Shown here piece after piece: positions 43,440 through 52,399 of a stretch of DNA of 64,000 nt (position 1 is the stretch's first letter; every line of letters begins with the position of its first letter). The position numbers were made by a program, and so were the translations under genes. Under the pieces are notes generated by a model that saw only the letters and a program-made list of their open reading frames with translations, did not search any database and had not been told where the DNA came from. The DNA is from Methylobacillus rhizosphaerae (lineage in GTDB: Bacteria > Pseudomonadota > Gammaproteobacteria > Burkholderiales > Methylophilaceae). The stretch is from contig NZ_FZOA01000001.1 in assembly GCF_900187985.1 (NCBI RefSeq), forward strand, positions 1-64,000, given 5' to 3'.

Positions 43440-45913
43440 ATGTCAGGCTGGAAACGCCATCTCGAGCAGTCAGTACGATCAGAAACAATAAGCAGGCAAT
43501 CTGTGGCGTATGCGGTTGCCATGTTGCTGTCCGCAGGTAGTTATTTCTATTTGCCAGCATCTGCGTATGCAGGGGCGACAACAGAAGCCAGTCCAACTGG
43601 GCACGTGCAGCACTACGACATTGCTGCAGGACAATTGGCGCCTGCGCTGCGTAGCCTGGCAAGTAGTGCCAATGTGCTGCTGACCTTCACAGATGCGCAG
43701 ACCGCGGGAAAAACAACGGCTGGTATTGCCGGTCAATACACCTTGCCCGCTGCCTTGTCTGCTTTGTTGTCAGGTACAGGGCTGGAAGCAGTGGCGCTGG
43801 ATACCGGTGGCTATGTGTTGCGGCCGGTGGCGAAGATGTCAGGCAGTGCTGATACCCTGCCAGAAGTGCAAGTAACGGCGAAGGCAGGGCCTGGAGTCTT
43901 ACCCTCAGCGTATGCGGGTGGCAGGTTGCCAAGGGTGCGCGACTGGGGCTGATGGGGAATGTTGAGGTGATGGACACGCCATTCAGTGTCACCAGCTACA
44001 CGGTCAAGACGATTGAAGACCAGGGCGCGCGTACTGTGGCTGATGTGTTGAAAAATGATGTTTCGGTACGCTATGCCACATCGGATGGTCATCCGTTCGA
44101 GAATTTCCGCATCCGCAATTTTGCCGTCAACCAGAACGAAATGACGATTAATGGTCTGTACGGGCTGGCGCCTTATGGCCATACGCCGATCGAGATGTTC
44201 GAACGAGTTGAACTGCTGCGTGGCCCGAGTGCTTTATTCGCCGGTATGGCACCGGCTGGCGCGTTGGGCGGAACCATCAGCCTGGTACCCAAGCGTGCAG
44301 GTGAGGAGCCGCTCAACCGCGTGACGCTGGACTATATTTCAGAAGGGCAGTTTGGTACTCGCTTCGATCTGAGCCGCCGTTTTGGAGAGGACAAGGCATG
44401 GGGGATACGCCTGAATGGTTCGTTCAGTGATGGCGATACCGAGCTGGATGGTCAGTCCAAACAACGTCAGTTTCTCTCGGCAGCATTGGATTACCGCAAT
44501 GATGGCTTCAAGGCTTCGCTTGATACTTATTACAGTAAGGAGAAATTCAGGGGAGGCACGCCTGCGGGTATTCTCTTCAGTAATGCTGTGGGTGTGCTGA
44601 AAACGCCGGATGCCAGCTCAAACCTGTTCCGTGATGCCTATGGCGAGTCAGAAAACAAGGCGGCTCTTCTCAGTGCTGAATATGCGTTTAATGATAATGT
44701 GACCGCTTTTGCCAACATTGGTGCACGTCACGGCAAAGTGGCAGGATTTTTCACCGGGTCATGGGCGCGGGTCTCGGCAGCTGATGGTACTGCATCGCTT
44801 TCCATGTCCGGTCAACGCATGTACGAAGACAATGTGAACACTGAAGCAGGGCTGCGCCTGAATTTCATGACCGGTACTGTTGGCCATGAAATGACGCTCC
44901 AGGTATCGCGCCTGAAAATGGATTACGGCTATGATGCTACTTCGAGCAGCGGTATCATCAATATCTACGACCCAGTGAACGTGGCGATGCCTGCCCTGGC
45001 TGGCTCGGCGCTCAAATGGTCTGACAAGACATTCGACAGTCTTGCGCTGGTGGATACCTTGTCCATGCTGGATGACAGCCTGCGCCTGACGCTGGGCCTG
45101 CGCCACCAAAGTTTCAAGGTTGATCCTACGGCAGCAGGCATAGCGGTTGGCGGCGAGGTTGACTATGATGAGCACGCAGTGACGCCTGCATTGGCTGTAG
45201 TCTATAAACCATGGGGTCCGGATATTTCCTTGTATGCCAGCTATGTGCAGGGTTTGAGCCAGGGGAATAGCATCCGCATGGACAATGGCTATGTCCGCAA
45301 TCACGTGTTTGCACCATATAAGACCGAACAGAAGGAAGGCGGCATCAAGTGGAATGCGGGCACCTTTACCAATACACTGGCGCTGTATGAAATCGAGCAG
45401 CCGACGCTGATCTCCTTTGCCTCAGGCGCGGGCATGGATGCGACCGATGATGGGGAAAAGCGCGTACGCGGCCTGGAGTGGAATATTTTCGGCGAGTTGA
45501 GCGACAGTGTGCGTGTGTTGGGTGGTGTGGCTTATGCCAAGAGCGAGCAGACCAAGACCCAGAACGGTACCTATAACGGGTTGGCAGCACCTGGCGCACC
45601 GCGCTGGCAGGGCAACCTGGGAGTGGAGTGGGATGTGCCAGGCAGCAATGGCCTGACCCTGATCAGCCGGGTCCAGACCAGCTCCAGCCAGTACCTGACC
45701 AGTGACAATACGTTGAAGCTGCCAGGATGGGGAGTGATGGATGTGGGCGCTTGCTATGCGACTAAGCTGCAAGGGCGCAATGTCATGCTGCGTTTGAATG
45801 TCTACAATTTGTTTGACCGGGATTACTATTCAGGTGTCTTCAGGGAAGGGGCGGCAATTGCTACAATTGGCGCGCCACGCACTGTATCCGCTTCGGTAAC
45901 AGTGGATTTTTAA
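43440..45913 (+). pseudogene. TonB-dependent siderophore receptor (FecA/FpvA-type), frameshifted
   Basis: An outer-membrane receptor of about 824 residues is broken into two frames. Part 1 (43440-43951) has a signal peptide and an STN signalling domain (HYDIAAGQLAPALRSLA, GTGLEAVALD, then LPEVQVTA as TonB box). Part 2 (from about 43922) has the plug (MGNVEVMDTPFSVTSYT, ERVELLRGPSALFAGM) and the full barrel to the final aromatic (TVSASVTVDF). The frames meet at 43922: GGC in frame one and CAG in the other share one C, as if one C of GGCCAG had been lost. There is no slippery sequence, so this is a mutation or a sequencing error. The start ATG 43440 has AAGGGA upstream. Confidence 0.85.
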
Positions 45914-45931
45914 TGGCACCTGATTGAATTG

Positions 45932-45970
45932 CCCGGCCGGATGTATGTGTCCGGTCGGGTTTGTTGTTTT
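45932..45970 (+). terminator. Rho-independent terminator after the receptor gene
   Basis: A 10-bp GC-rich stem CCCGGCCGGA/TCCGGTCGGG (one G-T pair) with an 8-nt loop is followed by TTTGTTGTTTT. It separates the receptor from the DUF3325-PepSY genes, or acts as an attenuator between them. Confidence 0.8.
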
Positions 45971-45989
45971 ATGGAGCGAGTGTTATTTC

Positions 45990-46262
45990 ATGCCGATTTT
46001 TACCTTGGGTGGCCTGGCCGCCATCATATTGGGTTGCCTCAGCATTTATGCTGCATCGCCCAATCAGCGCTGGTGGTCTGAACCCTGGCCGCAGTGGCCG
46101 GCCCGTATTGCAGGGACTGGCTTGCTGCTGCTGGCCTGGTTGGCACTGGCGCAGGATATGCAGCGATTGACGGCCGCATTTGTTTTCATGACCACGCTGA
46201 TGCTGGTATTCGTGTTATTGCCTTATCTTGGAGCACTGCTACATGTCCGCCGTACCCGCTGA
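45990..46262 (+). CDS. DUF3325 small membrane protein
   Basis: This 90-residue protein has three membrane helices (MPIFTLGGLAAIILGCLSI, GTGLLLLAWLALA, AAFVFMTTLMLVFVLLPYLG). DUF3325 proteins sit next to PepSY proteins and TonB receptors in siderophore loci; their action is unknown. The start is ATG 45990; longer frames extend into the terminator. It overlaps the following fragment by 20 bp, the usual coupling in such operons. Confidence 0.7.
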   Translation: MPIFTLGGLAAIILGCLSIYAASPNQRWWSEPWPQWPARIAGTGLLLLAWLALAQDMQRLTAAFVFMTTLMLVFVLLPYLGALLHVRRTR

Positions 46263-46446
46263 GATGCCTGCCCCTGAAGTTACCAGGCGCAAGAAGCCAG
46301 ATCCTGTCAGGCCGGATTGGACCTCCAAAACGCTGGCCGGGCTGTTGCTCGGTCTGGCATTGTCACTGGCTGTCGTCAGCAGGGAAAGCCGGATGACATG
46401 CCTGCGCGCAATCCTGCGGATATGCTGCCGCCTGCACAACTGGTAA
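46243..46446 (+). pseudogene. 5' fragment of a small iron-uptake membrane protein gene
   Basis: The first about 45 residues (from ATG 46243) read as the N-terminus of the small iron-uptake membrane protein often found next to DUF3325 (DWTSKTLAGLLLGLALSLAVV, a first membrane helix). After Val-Val the frame runs into unrelated sequence (SRESRMTCLRA) that is out of frame with the PepSY remnant. The rest of the gene appears to be deleted; the junction is near 46378-46384. Confidence 0.6.
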
Positions 46447-47279
46447 AGATCGCGAAAGATGTGGCACCGGGGTTCGTTCCTGGTGGATTGCAGTATGTGC
46501 AAGTGACAGGCGCGCGGCCTACGGTACGTGTCTGGGGCAAGGACCCGGCAGCTGTTTCACCGCGTGCATTAGGTGGTTTTGCTGCCATTGATCCTTATAG
46601 TGGAAAAATACTGACTACTGATTTCATGCCTGGCCAGCAGGATACGGCCAATCTGTTCATCAGCAGTTTCTTTGCACTGCACATGGCTTCTTTTGGTGGC
46701 ACATCTGTGCACTGGTTATACTTCCTGCTGGGGCTGGCAGGGGCCTGGCTGTTTTATAGCGGCAACCTGCTGTGGGTGGAATCACGACGCAAGGCTCAGC
46801 GGAAAGGCGGAGAGATGCCAGTACAGCGCCGCGATACATCACTGATGGCATCTGCCAGTATCGGTGTGTGCCTGGGTTGTGTGGCCGGGATATCGCTGAC
46901 CATTGCCGCAGGTAAATGGTTGCCCGGCCGGGTGGACGATATGGCCACATGGCATATGGGTATTTATTACGCGGTTTTCTTCGGTAGCATTTTCTGGGCA
47001 TTCATACGCGGGGCTGCACGCACTATCGTGCCGTTGCTGTGGCTGGCAGCTGCGAGTACCGCAGCGATTCCCCTGACTTCATTGCTGGCCTTATGCCTGC
47101 CGGGGCTGAGCCTGTGGGTCGACAGTACAGCTCTGGGCGTAGATGTGACAGCATTTTTCGGTGTGCTGGCGCTGGCCTGGATGGCACGGACTACTGCGCG
47201 GCGTGTACAGCATGGCCCGGCCGACAGCATATGGTCTGGGCGCCGGACTACCGTAGTGCGGGAGGCAACTGCAGCCTGA
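46317..47279 (+). pseudogene. PepSY-associated membrane protein, N-terminal part missing
   Basis: The open frame starts at ATG 46317, but similarity to PepSY_TM proteins begins only at about 46385 (MPARNPADMLPPAQLVKIA). It continues with the PepSY part (GGLQYVQVTGARPTVRVWG, PYSGKILTTD) and four membrane helices (HWLYFLLGLAGAWLFYSGNLLWVESRRK and others). Complete family members have about 200 more N-terminal residues with two helices and the first PepSY part. These are used in ferric-siderophore reduction at the inner membrane. Together with the preceding fragment this looks like one deletion that joined two genes out of frame. Confidence 0.65.
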
Positions 47280-47428
47280 TTGCATATTTAGCCTGAGACT
47301 TGATTGCCGGCAGCAAGCGCTGCGCAGGCTGCACGGCAGCATAGTCACCAATACCGATGGTGAGTTTACGCAATGTTGATGCTGCGCTGGAAGTATTGAT
47401 ATTCCTGTAACGCAGGCATCGCAGATGT

Positions 47429-47456
47429 AAGCACTCTCTCGGGAGTGCTTTTTTTT
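47429..47456 (+). terminator. Rho-independent terminator after the PepSY gene
   Basis: AAGCACTC/GAGTGCTT pairs around a short loop and is followed by a run of eight T. It ends the iron locus. Confidence 0.88.
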
Positions 47457-47515
47457 ATCCATGCCGGACAAGTTATAATCCGGAATTGCATCAGACCCAA
47501 TATCAAGGAGCTCCA

Positions 47516-48124
47516 ATGACCAGCAGCGTGCAGAATGAAGACCCAGGCAAGAAACTTGGCATCATTGCCTTGTTGCTTTCAGTGTTTTGTGTGCCCTTGA
47601 TGGGCGTCGTGGTCGGTATCCTTGCCTTTTTCAAGTCCCGTTCCGCGGGACACAGCAATTTGTTTGCCATTCTGGCTATCATCATCAACCTGATCTATAC
47701 CGTGCTGCTGCTGTTTTTCCTTGTGAGTATTTTTTATGTTTCCAAGGCAGCCTTGGAGCAACGCAAGCAAGAGGATGCCTTGGAGACACTGATCCTGCAA
47801 CAGCAGAAAGAAGAGCGGGCCGAAGGCAATGTGGATACTGACCGCATTGCGGAAGAGCTACAGGCCAAACTGGAAATGTTCCATCAGGAATATGGTGTCT
47901 ATCCCTCTTATGGCAAGTTACTTTCCGAGCGCGGTCCGTTGATCTTGACCGAGGAGCAGCGCGAAGTGCTGGTCAATACGGCAACCCCGCGCAGTACGCG
48001 CGTGGGGTTCCAGGCCTGCGTGGCTTCCAATGGCGTGAGCAGCGGAGTAATGCTCCGGCCAGGCTCCGGCAATACTCCATTGATTGCAGGGGATTGCAGC
48101 AATATCGCGGCTAGGCGCGAGTAG
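47516..48124 (+). CDS. DUF4190-like membrane protein of unknown function
   Basis: This 202-residue protein has two N-terminal membrane helices (KLGIIALLLSVFCVPLMGVVVGILAFF; LFAILAIIINLIYTVLLLFFLVSIFY) linked by a basic turn, then a charged helix (residues about 75-110). A C-terminal globular part recalls minor-pilin-type proteins (FHQEYGVYPSYGKLL, VGFQACVAS). Function is unknown. ATG 47516 has AAGGAG upstream. A TATAAT at 47474-47479 just after the preceding terminator is a likely -10. Confidence 0.7.
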   Translation: MTSSVQNEDPGKKLGIIALLLSVFCVPLMGVVVGILAFFKSRSAGHSNLFAILAIIINLIYTVLLLFFLVSIFYVSKAALEQRKQEDALETLILQQQKEERAEGNVDTDRIAEELQAKLEMFHQEYGVYPSYGKLLSERGPLILTEEQREVLVNTATPRSTRVGFQACVASNGVSSGVMLRPGSGNTPLIAGDCSNIAARRE

Positions 48125-48175
48125 GCTTCTATGTCCTGGTCAGCAGGGCAGATTGCCATTGTGGATTGTGGCGTA

Positions 48176-48388
48176 TCATTCCTGTGCCTGCACCGTGACA
48201 GTCTGCCCCATGCATTCCACCACCTGCCCAGCGCGGATCTTGGCGGTCTTGCGTATTTCCGGCTGACCATCCACTTGCACTAACCCTTCGGCCACCATGG
48301 TCTTACCCTGGCCGCCGGAGTCGGCAATACCCACAAGTTTGAGCAGGTTGCAAAGCTCGATATAGTCGCCGCACAGCGTGAATTCCAT
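48176..48388 (-). CDS. S4-domain RNA-binding protein (YbcJ-like)
   Basis: This 70-residue protein consists of one S4 domain (EFTLCGDYIELCNLLKLVG, SGGQGKTMVAEGLVQVDG, IRAGQVVE). These small proteins bind RNA; their cellular role is poorly known. The start at ATG 48388 gives the compact family length. An upstream extension to 48514 is out of character and overlaps the divergent gene. Confidence 0.85.
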   Translation of the reverse strand: MEFTLCGDYIELCNLLKLVGIADSGGQGKTMVAEGLVQVDGQPEIRKTAKIRAGQVVECMGQTVTVQAQE

Positions 48389-48508
48389 GGTTGATCCCGG
48401 TGATGATTGAATGCCTGCGATTAGACCATGTTTTACTCGGTCAAGAAACGAGCTCGGGCCTGGTTTCGCGTAAAATATTATCCAATTCATTGATGCAAGG
48501 TGTGTGGC

Positions 48509-49129
48509 ATGCAAGAACTCTCACAAGCAGTATCACGTTTTTCGCAGGTAATCGCCGCATTTGACGCACGCAATGCGCAAGATTCCAACCATACGCTGGT
48601 CGATGGTGTTGCGGTACCCAAGGAGCTGGCCTATGCCCGGCGCATGACGGAGATGCTGCAACGCTATGCTCCGCAAGCGTCAGTTGCGGTGCAACTGGCT
48701 GCGCGTTGCCAGCATATCGAGCGCTGGACCTTGCCGCGTGATGCTTACCCGATGACCAAGCCTGGTTATCACCAATGGCGGCGCAAGCTCAAGGAATACC
48801 ACGCCCAGGTGGCACGCGAGATCATGCAGCAAGTTGGCTACGATGCTGACACCATGGATAGGGTAGCAGCATTGGTCAGCAAGGATGCGCCGCTGGCAGA
48901 TGCCGAGATGCAGATGCTGGAAGATGTGATCGTGATGGTGTTTGTCGAACACTACCTGGAAGAATTCGTCGGTCAACATCCTGAATATGATGTGCCGAAA
49001 TGGAAGGACATCCTGCGCAAAACCTTGCGCAAGGTCTCACCTACAGGGCATCAGGCCTTGCTGACGCAGGTGAAACTACCGCAAGCCTTGGTGCCGTTGA
49101 TTCAAGAAGTCATGGCAGAAGGAGGGTAG
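48509..49129 (+). CDS. DUF4202 family protein
   Basis: This is a 206-residue soluble protein whose sequence matches my memory of DUF4202 proteins (AFDARNAQDSNHTLVDG, KELAYARRMTEMLQRYAP, LAARCQHIERWTLPRDAYPM, LEDVIVMVFVEHYLEEF). The conserved His/Asp pattern is compatible with an HD-like metal site, which is inference. Function is unknown. It is divergent from the S4 gene. Confidence 0.8.
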   Translation: MQELSQAVSRFSQVIAAFDARNAQDSNHTLVDGVAVPKELAYARRMTEMLQRYAPQASVAVQLAARCQHIERWTLPRDAYPMTKPGYHQWRRKLKEYHAQVAREIMQQVGYDADTMDRVAALVSKDAPLADAEMQMLEDVIVMVFVEHYLEEFVGQHPEYDVPKWKDILRKTLRKVSPTGHQALLTQVKLPQALVPLIQEVMAEGG

Positions 49130-49137
49130 ATTCCCGC

Positions 49138-49158
49138 CGCTGATTGAGTCAATCAGCG
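49138..49158. repeat. Hairpin between convergent genes
   Basis: CGCTGATTG and CAATCAGCG form a perfect 9-bp stem with a 3-nt loop, directly between the DUF4202 stop and overlapping the stop of the monooxygenase-like gene. No T-run follows on either strand, so it is at best a weak terminator. Confidence 0.45.
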
Positions 49159-49478
49159 CTCCAGTCCCTGAGTGGGTGCTCCAATATGTTGTCGTTGTAG
49201 GCATGCAGGACTTGGGCAATAACCACCTGGTAGCCATTGAGCCAATCGCCCTGCGCGGCTTTGGCTTCAAGGTGTTTGGGGTGCTGCATGAGTTCATGCA
49301 ACCCGCTCATATCCGTCCAGTAATATACGGTGCAGATACGCCCATTCTGCGGGTTTTCCCAGGCTTCTTCTCCGACATAGCTCGTGGTTTGCCGCGCAAA
49401 AGCAGCTATTTCCTCATCCAGCCGATGAAAGCGCTCATCAAATTGTTTTTTCTCGAAAATGAAGGTGGCGGCAAACAT
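49149..49478 (-). CDS. Antibiotic-biosynthesis-monooxygenase-like protein (ABM domain)
   Basis: This is a 109-residue dimeric alpha/beta-barrel (ferredoxin-like) protein with the ABM pattern: FAATFIFEKKQFDERFHRLDE, TTSYVGEEAWENPQNGRICTVYYW and HPKHLEAKAAQGDWLNGYQVVI. Proteins of this group range from heme-degrading enzymes to small-molecule binding proteins; the substrate is unknown. It lies 4 bp after cobU and so is the last gene of the B12 operon. Confidence 0.65.
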   Translation of the reverse strand: MFAATFIFEKKQFDERFHRLDEEIAAFARQTTSYVGEEAWENPQNGRICTVYYWTDMSGLHELMQHPKHLEAKAAQGDWLNGYQVVIAQVLHAYNDNILEHPLRDWSAD

Positions 49479-49482
49479 CGCC

Positions 49483-50019
49483 TTATTCTTTCAATGCCAA
49501 CGGCAAGCCAGCAGCAATAAAGCTGACTTTGTTGCAGAGCGCAGCCACTGCCTGGTTGAGCCGTCCGGCTTCATCCTGGAACTGGCGGTTGATTTCCCCC
49601 AGCGGCACGATGCCCATGCCGACTTCGTTGCTCACGAACAGTATTTTCCCAGGCAGGGCAGGCAATGCTTCCAGCAAGGCGCTGCGTTCCGCCTGCCAAT
49701 CCACGCCTTCTGGCGGTGCGCATTCCGGGCAGATGCATTGCGCCAGCCATAAGGTCAGGCAATCCACGAGCAGGCAGCGTCCGGGCCTGGCTTCTGACCG
49801 CAGTGTATCAGCCAGTTTGTGCGGTACTTCCACGGTCCGCCAGTGTGCCGGGCGGCGTTGCTGGTGGTGGCTCACACGTTGGCCGAACTCGCTGTCATAT
49901 ACCTGCGCGGTGGCGATATAGACGACCTCCAGTCCGCTTTCGCTGGCGAGCTGTTCCGCATGGGCACTCTTGCCCGAGCGCGCGCCGCCGAGGATCAGGT
50001 GATGGTCGTGTGCGTTCAT
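49483..50019 (-). CDS. cobU: Adenosylcobinamide kinase / adenosylcobinamide-phosphate guanylyltransferase
   Basis: This bifunctional enzyme (CobU, also called CobP) phosphorylates adenosylcobinamide and then transfers GMP to give adenosylcobinamide-GDP. It has the P-loop ILGGARSGKSAHAE, IATAQVYDSEF (region of the guanylylated His, seen as SHHQQRRPAHW), CLLVDCLTLWL and FVSNEVGMGIVP. ATG 50019 with GGAG upstream gives 178 residues. It overlaps or abuts the BtuF-like gene. Confidence 0.93.
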   Translation of the reverse strand: MNAHDHHLILGGARSGKSAHAEQLASESGLEVVYIATAQVYDSEFGQRVSHHQQRRPAHWRTVEVPHKLADTLRSEARPGRCLLVDCLTLWLAQCICPECAPPEGVDWQAERSALLEALPALPGKILFVSNEVGMGIVPLGEINRQFQDEAGRLNQAVAALCNKVSFIAAGLPLALKE

Positions 50020-50021
50020 GT

Positions 50022-50834
50022 TCAACTCCAATGTTTGCTGTGTGCCTGTTGGACGCCCCAGCGTTGTATGATTGTCTGCAACTGCTTCAGACCGTGCGTG
50101 ATGGCGGCGGGGCCGGGTTGCAGGATGTCGGCGGACTTGATTTCATGTACTTGTCCTGATTGCACGGCAGGAATGGTATGCCATTCCGGTCGGGCCAGTA
50201 CTTGTTCCGGCTGGAATTTCTTGCCGCACCATGAGCCGATGATGATGTCAGGCTGGCGCCGGATGACTTCATCTGGCGCAATGATGCGGTCTTTGGCTGA
50301 TTTGCAGATGGACAGTTCGGAAAAGCAATCCACGCCGCCAGCGATTTCTATCAGTTCGGCCACCCATTGAATGCCACTGATGAGCGGATCGTTCCATTCC
50401 TCGAAATATACCTTGGGCCGGGACGATAGATGACTCGCCATTTCAGTTGCTCGCTGCATGTGGTTGCGCAAATCCATAATCAGTATTTCCGCACTCTCTG
50501 TGGCGTAAGTGAGTGCTCCCAACGTGGCTATCATGTCGAGGATGCCCTGCACTGAACGCTGGTTGAACACATGCACCTCCACTCCCGCACGGATCAGTTC
50601 CGCGGCAATATCTGCCTGTAGGTTGGAAAACGCCAACACCAGGTCTGGTTTTACCGCAAGAATTTTTTCAACCTTGGCGGTGCTGAATCCCGAAATCTTG
50701 GGGTGTGCTTTGCGGGCAATTGCCGGGCGCGTGGTGAAGCCTGAAATACCTGCAATGCGTTCCTGTTCTCCCAGCAGGTAAAGCACTTCTGTGGTTTCCG
50801 CAGTCAGGCAGGCAATACGTTGCGGACCTTTCAC
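50022..50834 (-). CDS. BtuF-like cobalamin/cobamide-binding protein without a signal peptide
   Basis: This 270-residue protein has the periplasmic-binding-protein fold of BtuF: RIACLTAETTEVLYLLG at the N-terminus, KPDLVLAFSNLQADI, and PDIIIGSWCGKKF with WC near the ligand site. No signal peptide or lipobox is present and no BtuCD genes are in the window. Its GTG start overlaps the bluB stop as GTGA, so the N-terminus is fixed by coupling. It may bind a corrinoid in the cytoplasm, or be exported by an unrecognised route. Confidence 0.75.
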   Translation of the reverse strand: MKGPQRIACLTAETTEVLYLLGEQERIAGISGFTTRPAIARKAHPKISGFSTAKVEKILAVKPDLVLAFSNLQADIAAELIRAGVEVHVFNQRSVQGILDMIATLGALTYATESAEILIMDLRNHMQRATEMASHLSSRPKVYFEEWNDPLISGIQWVAELIEIAGGVDCFSELSICKSAKDRIIAPDEVIRRQPDIIIGSWCGKKFQPEQVLARPEWHTIPAVQSGQVHEIKSADILQPGPAAITHGLKQLQTIIQRWGVQQAHSKHWS

Positions 50835-51484
50835 TCAGTGGCGCTCCAGCTGTTTTCCATCATCAGTTCCGACAAGGGGCGTTCTTTTGCCCAGCCTTCT
50901 TCTACCAACATCGGGTGTTTGTAGAATTCCTCTACATATCCCAGGCAAAGAATGGCAACAGGCTTGGCTCCTTCAGGCATGCCAAGCAGGGAAGCCAGCT
51001 TGACCGGGTCGAAAATGGAGACCCAGCCCATGCCCAGTCCTTCAGCCCGGGCGGCTAGCCACAAGTTCTGGATGGCGCAGGCCACGGAAGCCAGATCCAT
51101 TTCTGGGAGTGTGCGGCGGCCAAAGATAAAACGCTCACGGTGGTCGCACAAACCCGCAACCAGTAACTCGCCGCATTGCAGGATACCTTCCACCTTGAGG
51201 CGCAGGAACTCTGATTCACGCTCTCCCAGGGCATGGGCTGTCTGCATGCGCTCTTCCTGCACCAGGTCATGGATGGCGTGCCGGAGCTGGTCGCTGGTGA
51301 TGCGGATGAAGCGCCAGGGCTGCATCAGGCCGACACTGGGCGCGTGATGAGCTGCATCCAGCAGTTGATGCAGGATTTCTGGCTCTATCTTGCCTGGCTT
51401 GAAATGCCGCATGTCGCGCCGTTGCTGGATGGCACGGTAGACGCCGGCAATCTCACAATCGGTAAAGGCAAACTCCCTGTTCAT
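50831..51484 (-). CDS. bluB: 5,6-dimethylbenzimidazole synthase
   Basis: This is a nitroreductase-fold enzyme that cleaves FMNH2 with oxygen to give DMB, the lower ligand used by CobT. It has the start AIQQRRDMRHFKPGKI, DAAHHAPSVGLMQPWRFI, the MDLASVACAIQNLWLAARAEGLGMGWVSIF segment, and a C-terminal PLSELMMENSW; 217 residues as usual. It links aerobic ligand supply with cobT in the other cluster. Confidence 0.93.
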   Translation of the reverse strand: MNREFAFTDCEIAGVYRAIQQRRDMRHFKPGKIEPEILHQLLDAAHHAPSVGLMQPWRFIRITSDQLRHAIHDLVQEERMQTAHALGERESEFLRLKVEGILQCGELLVAGLCDHRERFIFGRRTLPEMDLASVACAIQNLWLAARAEGLGMGWVSIFDPVKLASLLGMPEGAKPVAILCLGYVEEFYKHPMLVEEGWAKERPLSELMMENSWSATE

Positions 51485-51506
51485 ATCAGGCTGGATACCA
51501 AGGTTA

Positions 51507-52082
51507 TCAGGAGTTGGCGGAGCGCAATGACCGCACGTGGCGATAACCCTGCGCTACCAGCCAGATCATGGCGAAATACATCATGGGATAACCCAGGGAG
51601 ACTGGCAGATAGTTCCAGCCGTGCTGGATAGTCTCGTGCAGGCCATTATTGGGGAAGCGGCCCGAAAACAGGTAATAGGTCTGGGTGGAAATCACAAATG
51701 CCAGGAATGTCGTGAGCAGGGTGACCGGCAGGTAGCGGGATAGGGCAAAGGCATCAGCCTGCCGTGCGAGCCAACGCCCGCCCAACCACATCACGCCATA
51801 AGCCGGGACCAGGCCCCAATACGCATCCGTCAGGCAGAAGGCAAAGTAGGAGTTCCACGCGGCAGCACCGAAATCAATGGTGGCTGCGACCAGGAAGAAG
51901 AGCACAAACCAGGCTGCACGGCGCAGCAGGATGCCGCCCAGCAAGAATACGGCAAGGCTGGCGTCCGGCAAGGCCACGCTGGTCAGCGCATGGCTACTGC
52001 GGGTGAGCAGCATGAAAAAAAGCAGCAGGATGGCAATGCCGCTCTGTTGCAGCAGGGAATGTTGGTTGGGTTGGACATTCAT
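51507..52082 (-). CDS. btuM: BtuM-like solitary B12 transporter (copy 1)
   Basis: This 191-residue protein has six membrane helices and the size of an ECF-type S-component. It is similar to the second copy at 61849-62418: both have TRxxH in helix 1, an AVFFLAG/AVFLLGG stretch, a Cys in FC-x-T/S (Cys83 here, Cys79 in the other), and PAYG-x-x-WLGGRW. In BtuM of Thiobacillus denitrificans a Cys near residue 80 binds the cobalt of cobalamin. Next to btuB, bluB and a BtuF-like gene, this fits inner-membrane B12 uptake. The family call is from context and remembered features. Confidence 0.72.
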   Translation of the reverse strand: MNVQPNQHSLLQQSGIAILLLFFMLLTRSSHALTSVALPDASLAVFLLGGILLRRAAWFVLFFLVAATIDFGAAAWNSYFAFCLTDAYWGLVPAYGVMWLGGRWLARQADAFALSRYLPVTLLTTFLAFVISTQTYYLFSGRFPNNGLHETIQHGWNYLPVSLGYPMMYFAMIWLVAQGYRHVRSLRSANS

Positions 52083-52394
52083 GGTGAGAATCCAAATGGC
52101 TGGAAAGCAGTGATGATAACACTGAGCAGGCGGCCATGATCTTCAGGCTAGCGGTAAAACGTATCTGGTGAAGCCTCTGATAGTTATATCAGGTTCCGCC
52201 CTCTATCTCTTCCTGAGCCGGCAACTTCAAGGCTGACGCGACTTGCTCTAACCTTCACGGGCGACGGCACACGGCCAGTCAAGGCTCTTCACAATCTGCC
52301 ATATCAGGCTTTAACAGGCATCTCGTGACATTTCGGCATCTTCACAAGATCACGGTGTGTGGGCCGGGATGACAGCCAATGTCAGGCTGGATAC
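52083..52394 (-). promoter_or_regulatory. Unexplained 310-nt leader upstream of btuM copy 1
   Basis: No ORF is supported. On the minus strand the region has many inverted repeats: CGTGA/TCACG with inner ATCTT/AAGAT (52324-52354), and CTGATA/TATCAG (52177-52192). It also has repeated GTGAAG or TGAAG words. It has no B12 box, no CCGCAA loop and no GCCACTG core, so it is not a standard cobalamin riboswitch. It may carry the btuM promoter plus a structured RNA element. Confidence 0.4.
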
Positions 52395-52399
52395 AAAAA

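Noticed and set aside
43910-43955. Programmed -1 frameshift in the receptor gene
   Set aside because: No X-XXY-YYZ slippery heptamer or downstream pseudoknot is visible; a lost C explains it more simply.
52083-52394. Second cobalamin riboswitch upstream of btuM1
   Set aside because: No B12 box, no CCGCAA loop and no GCCACTG core on the minus strand; kept only as an unexplained leader.
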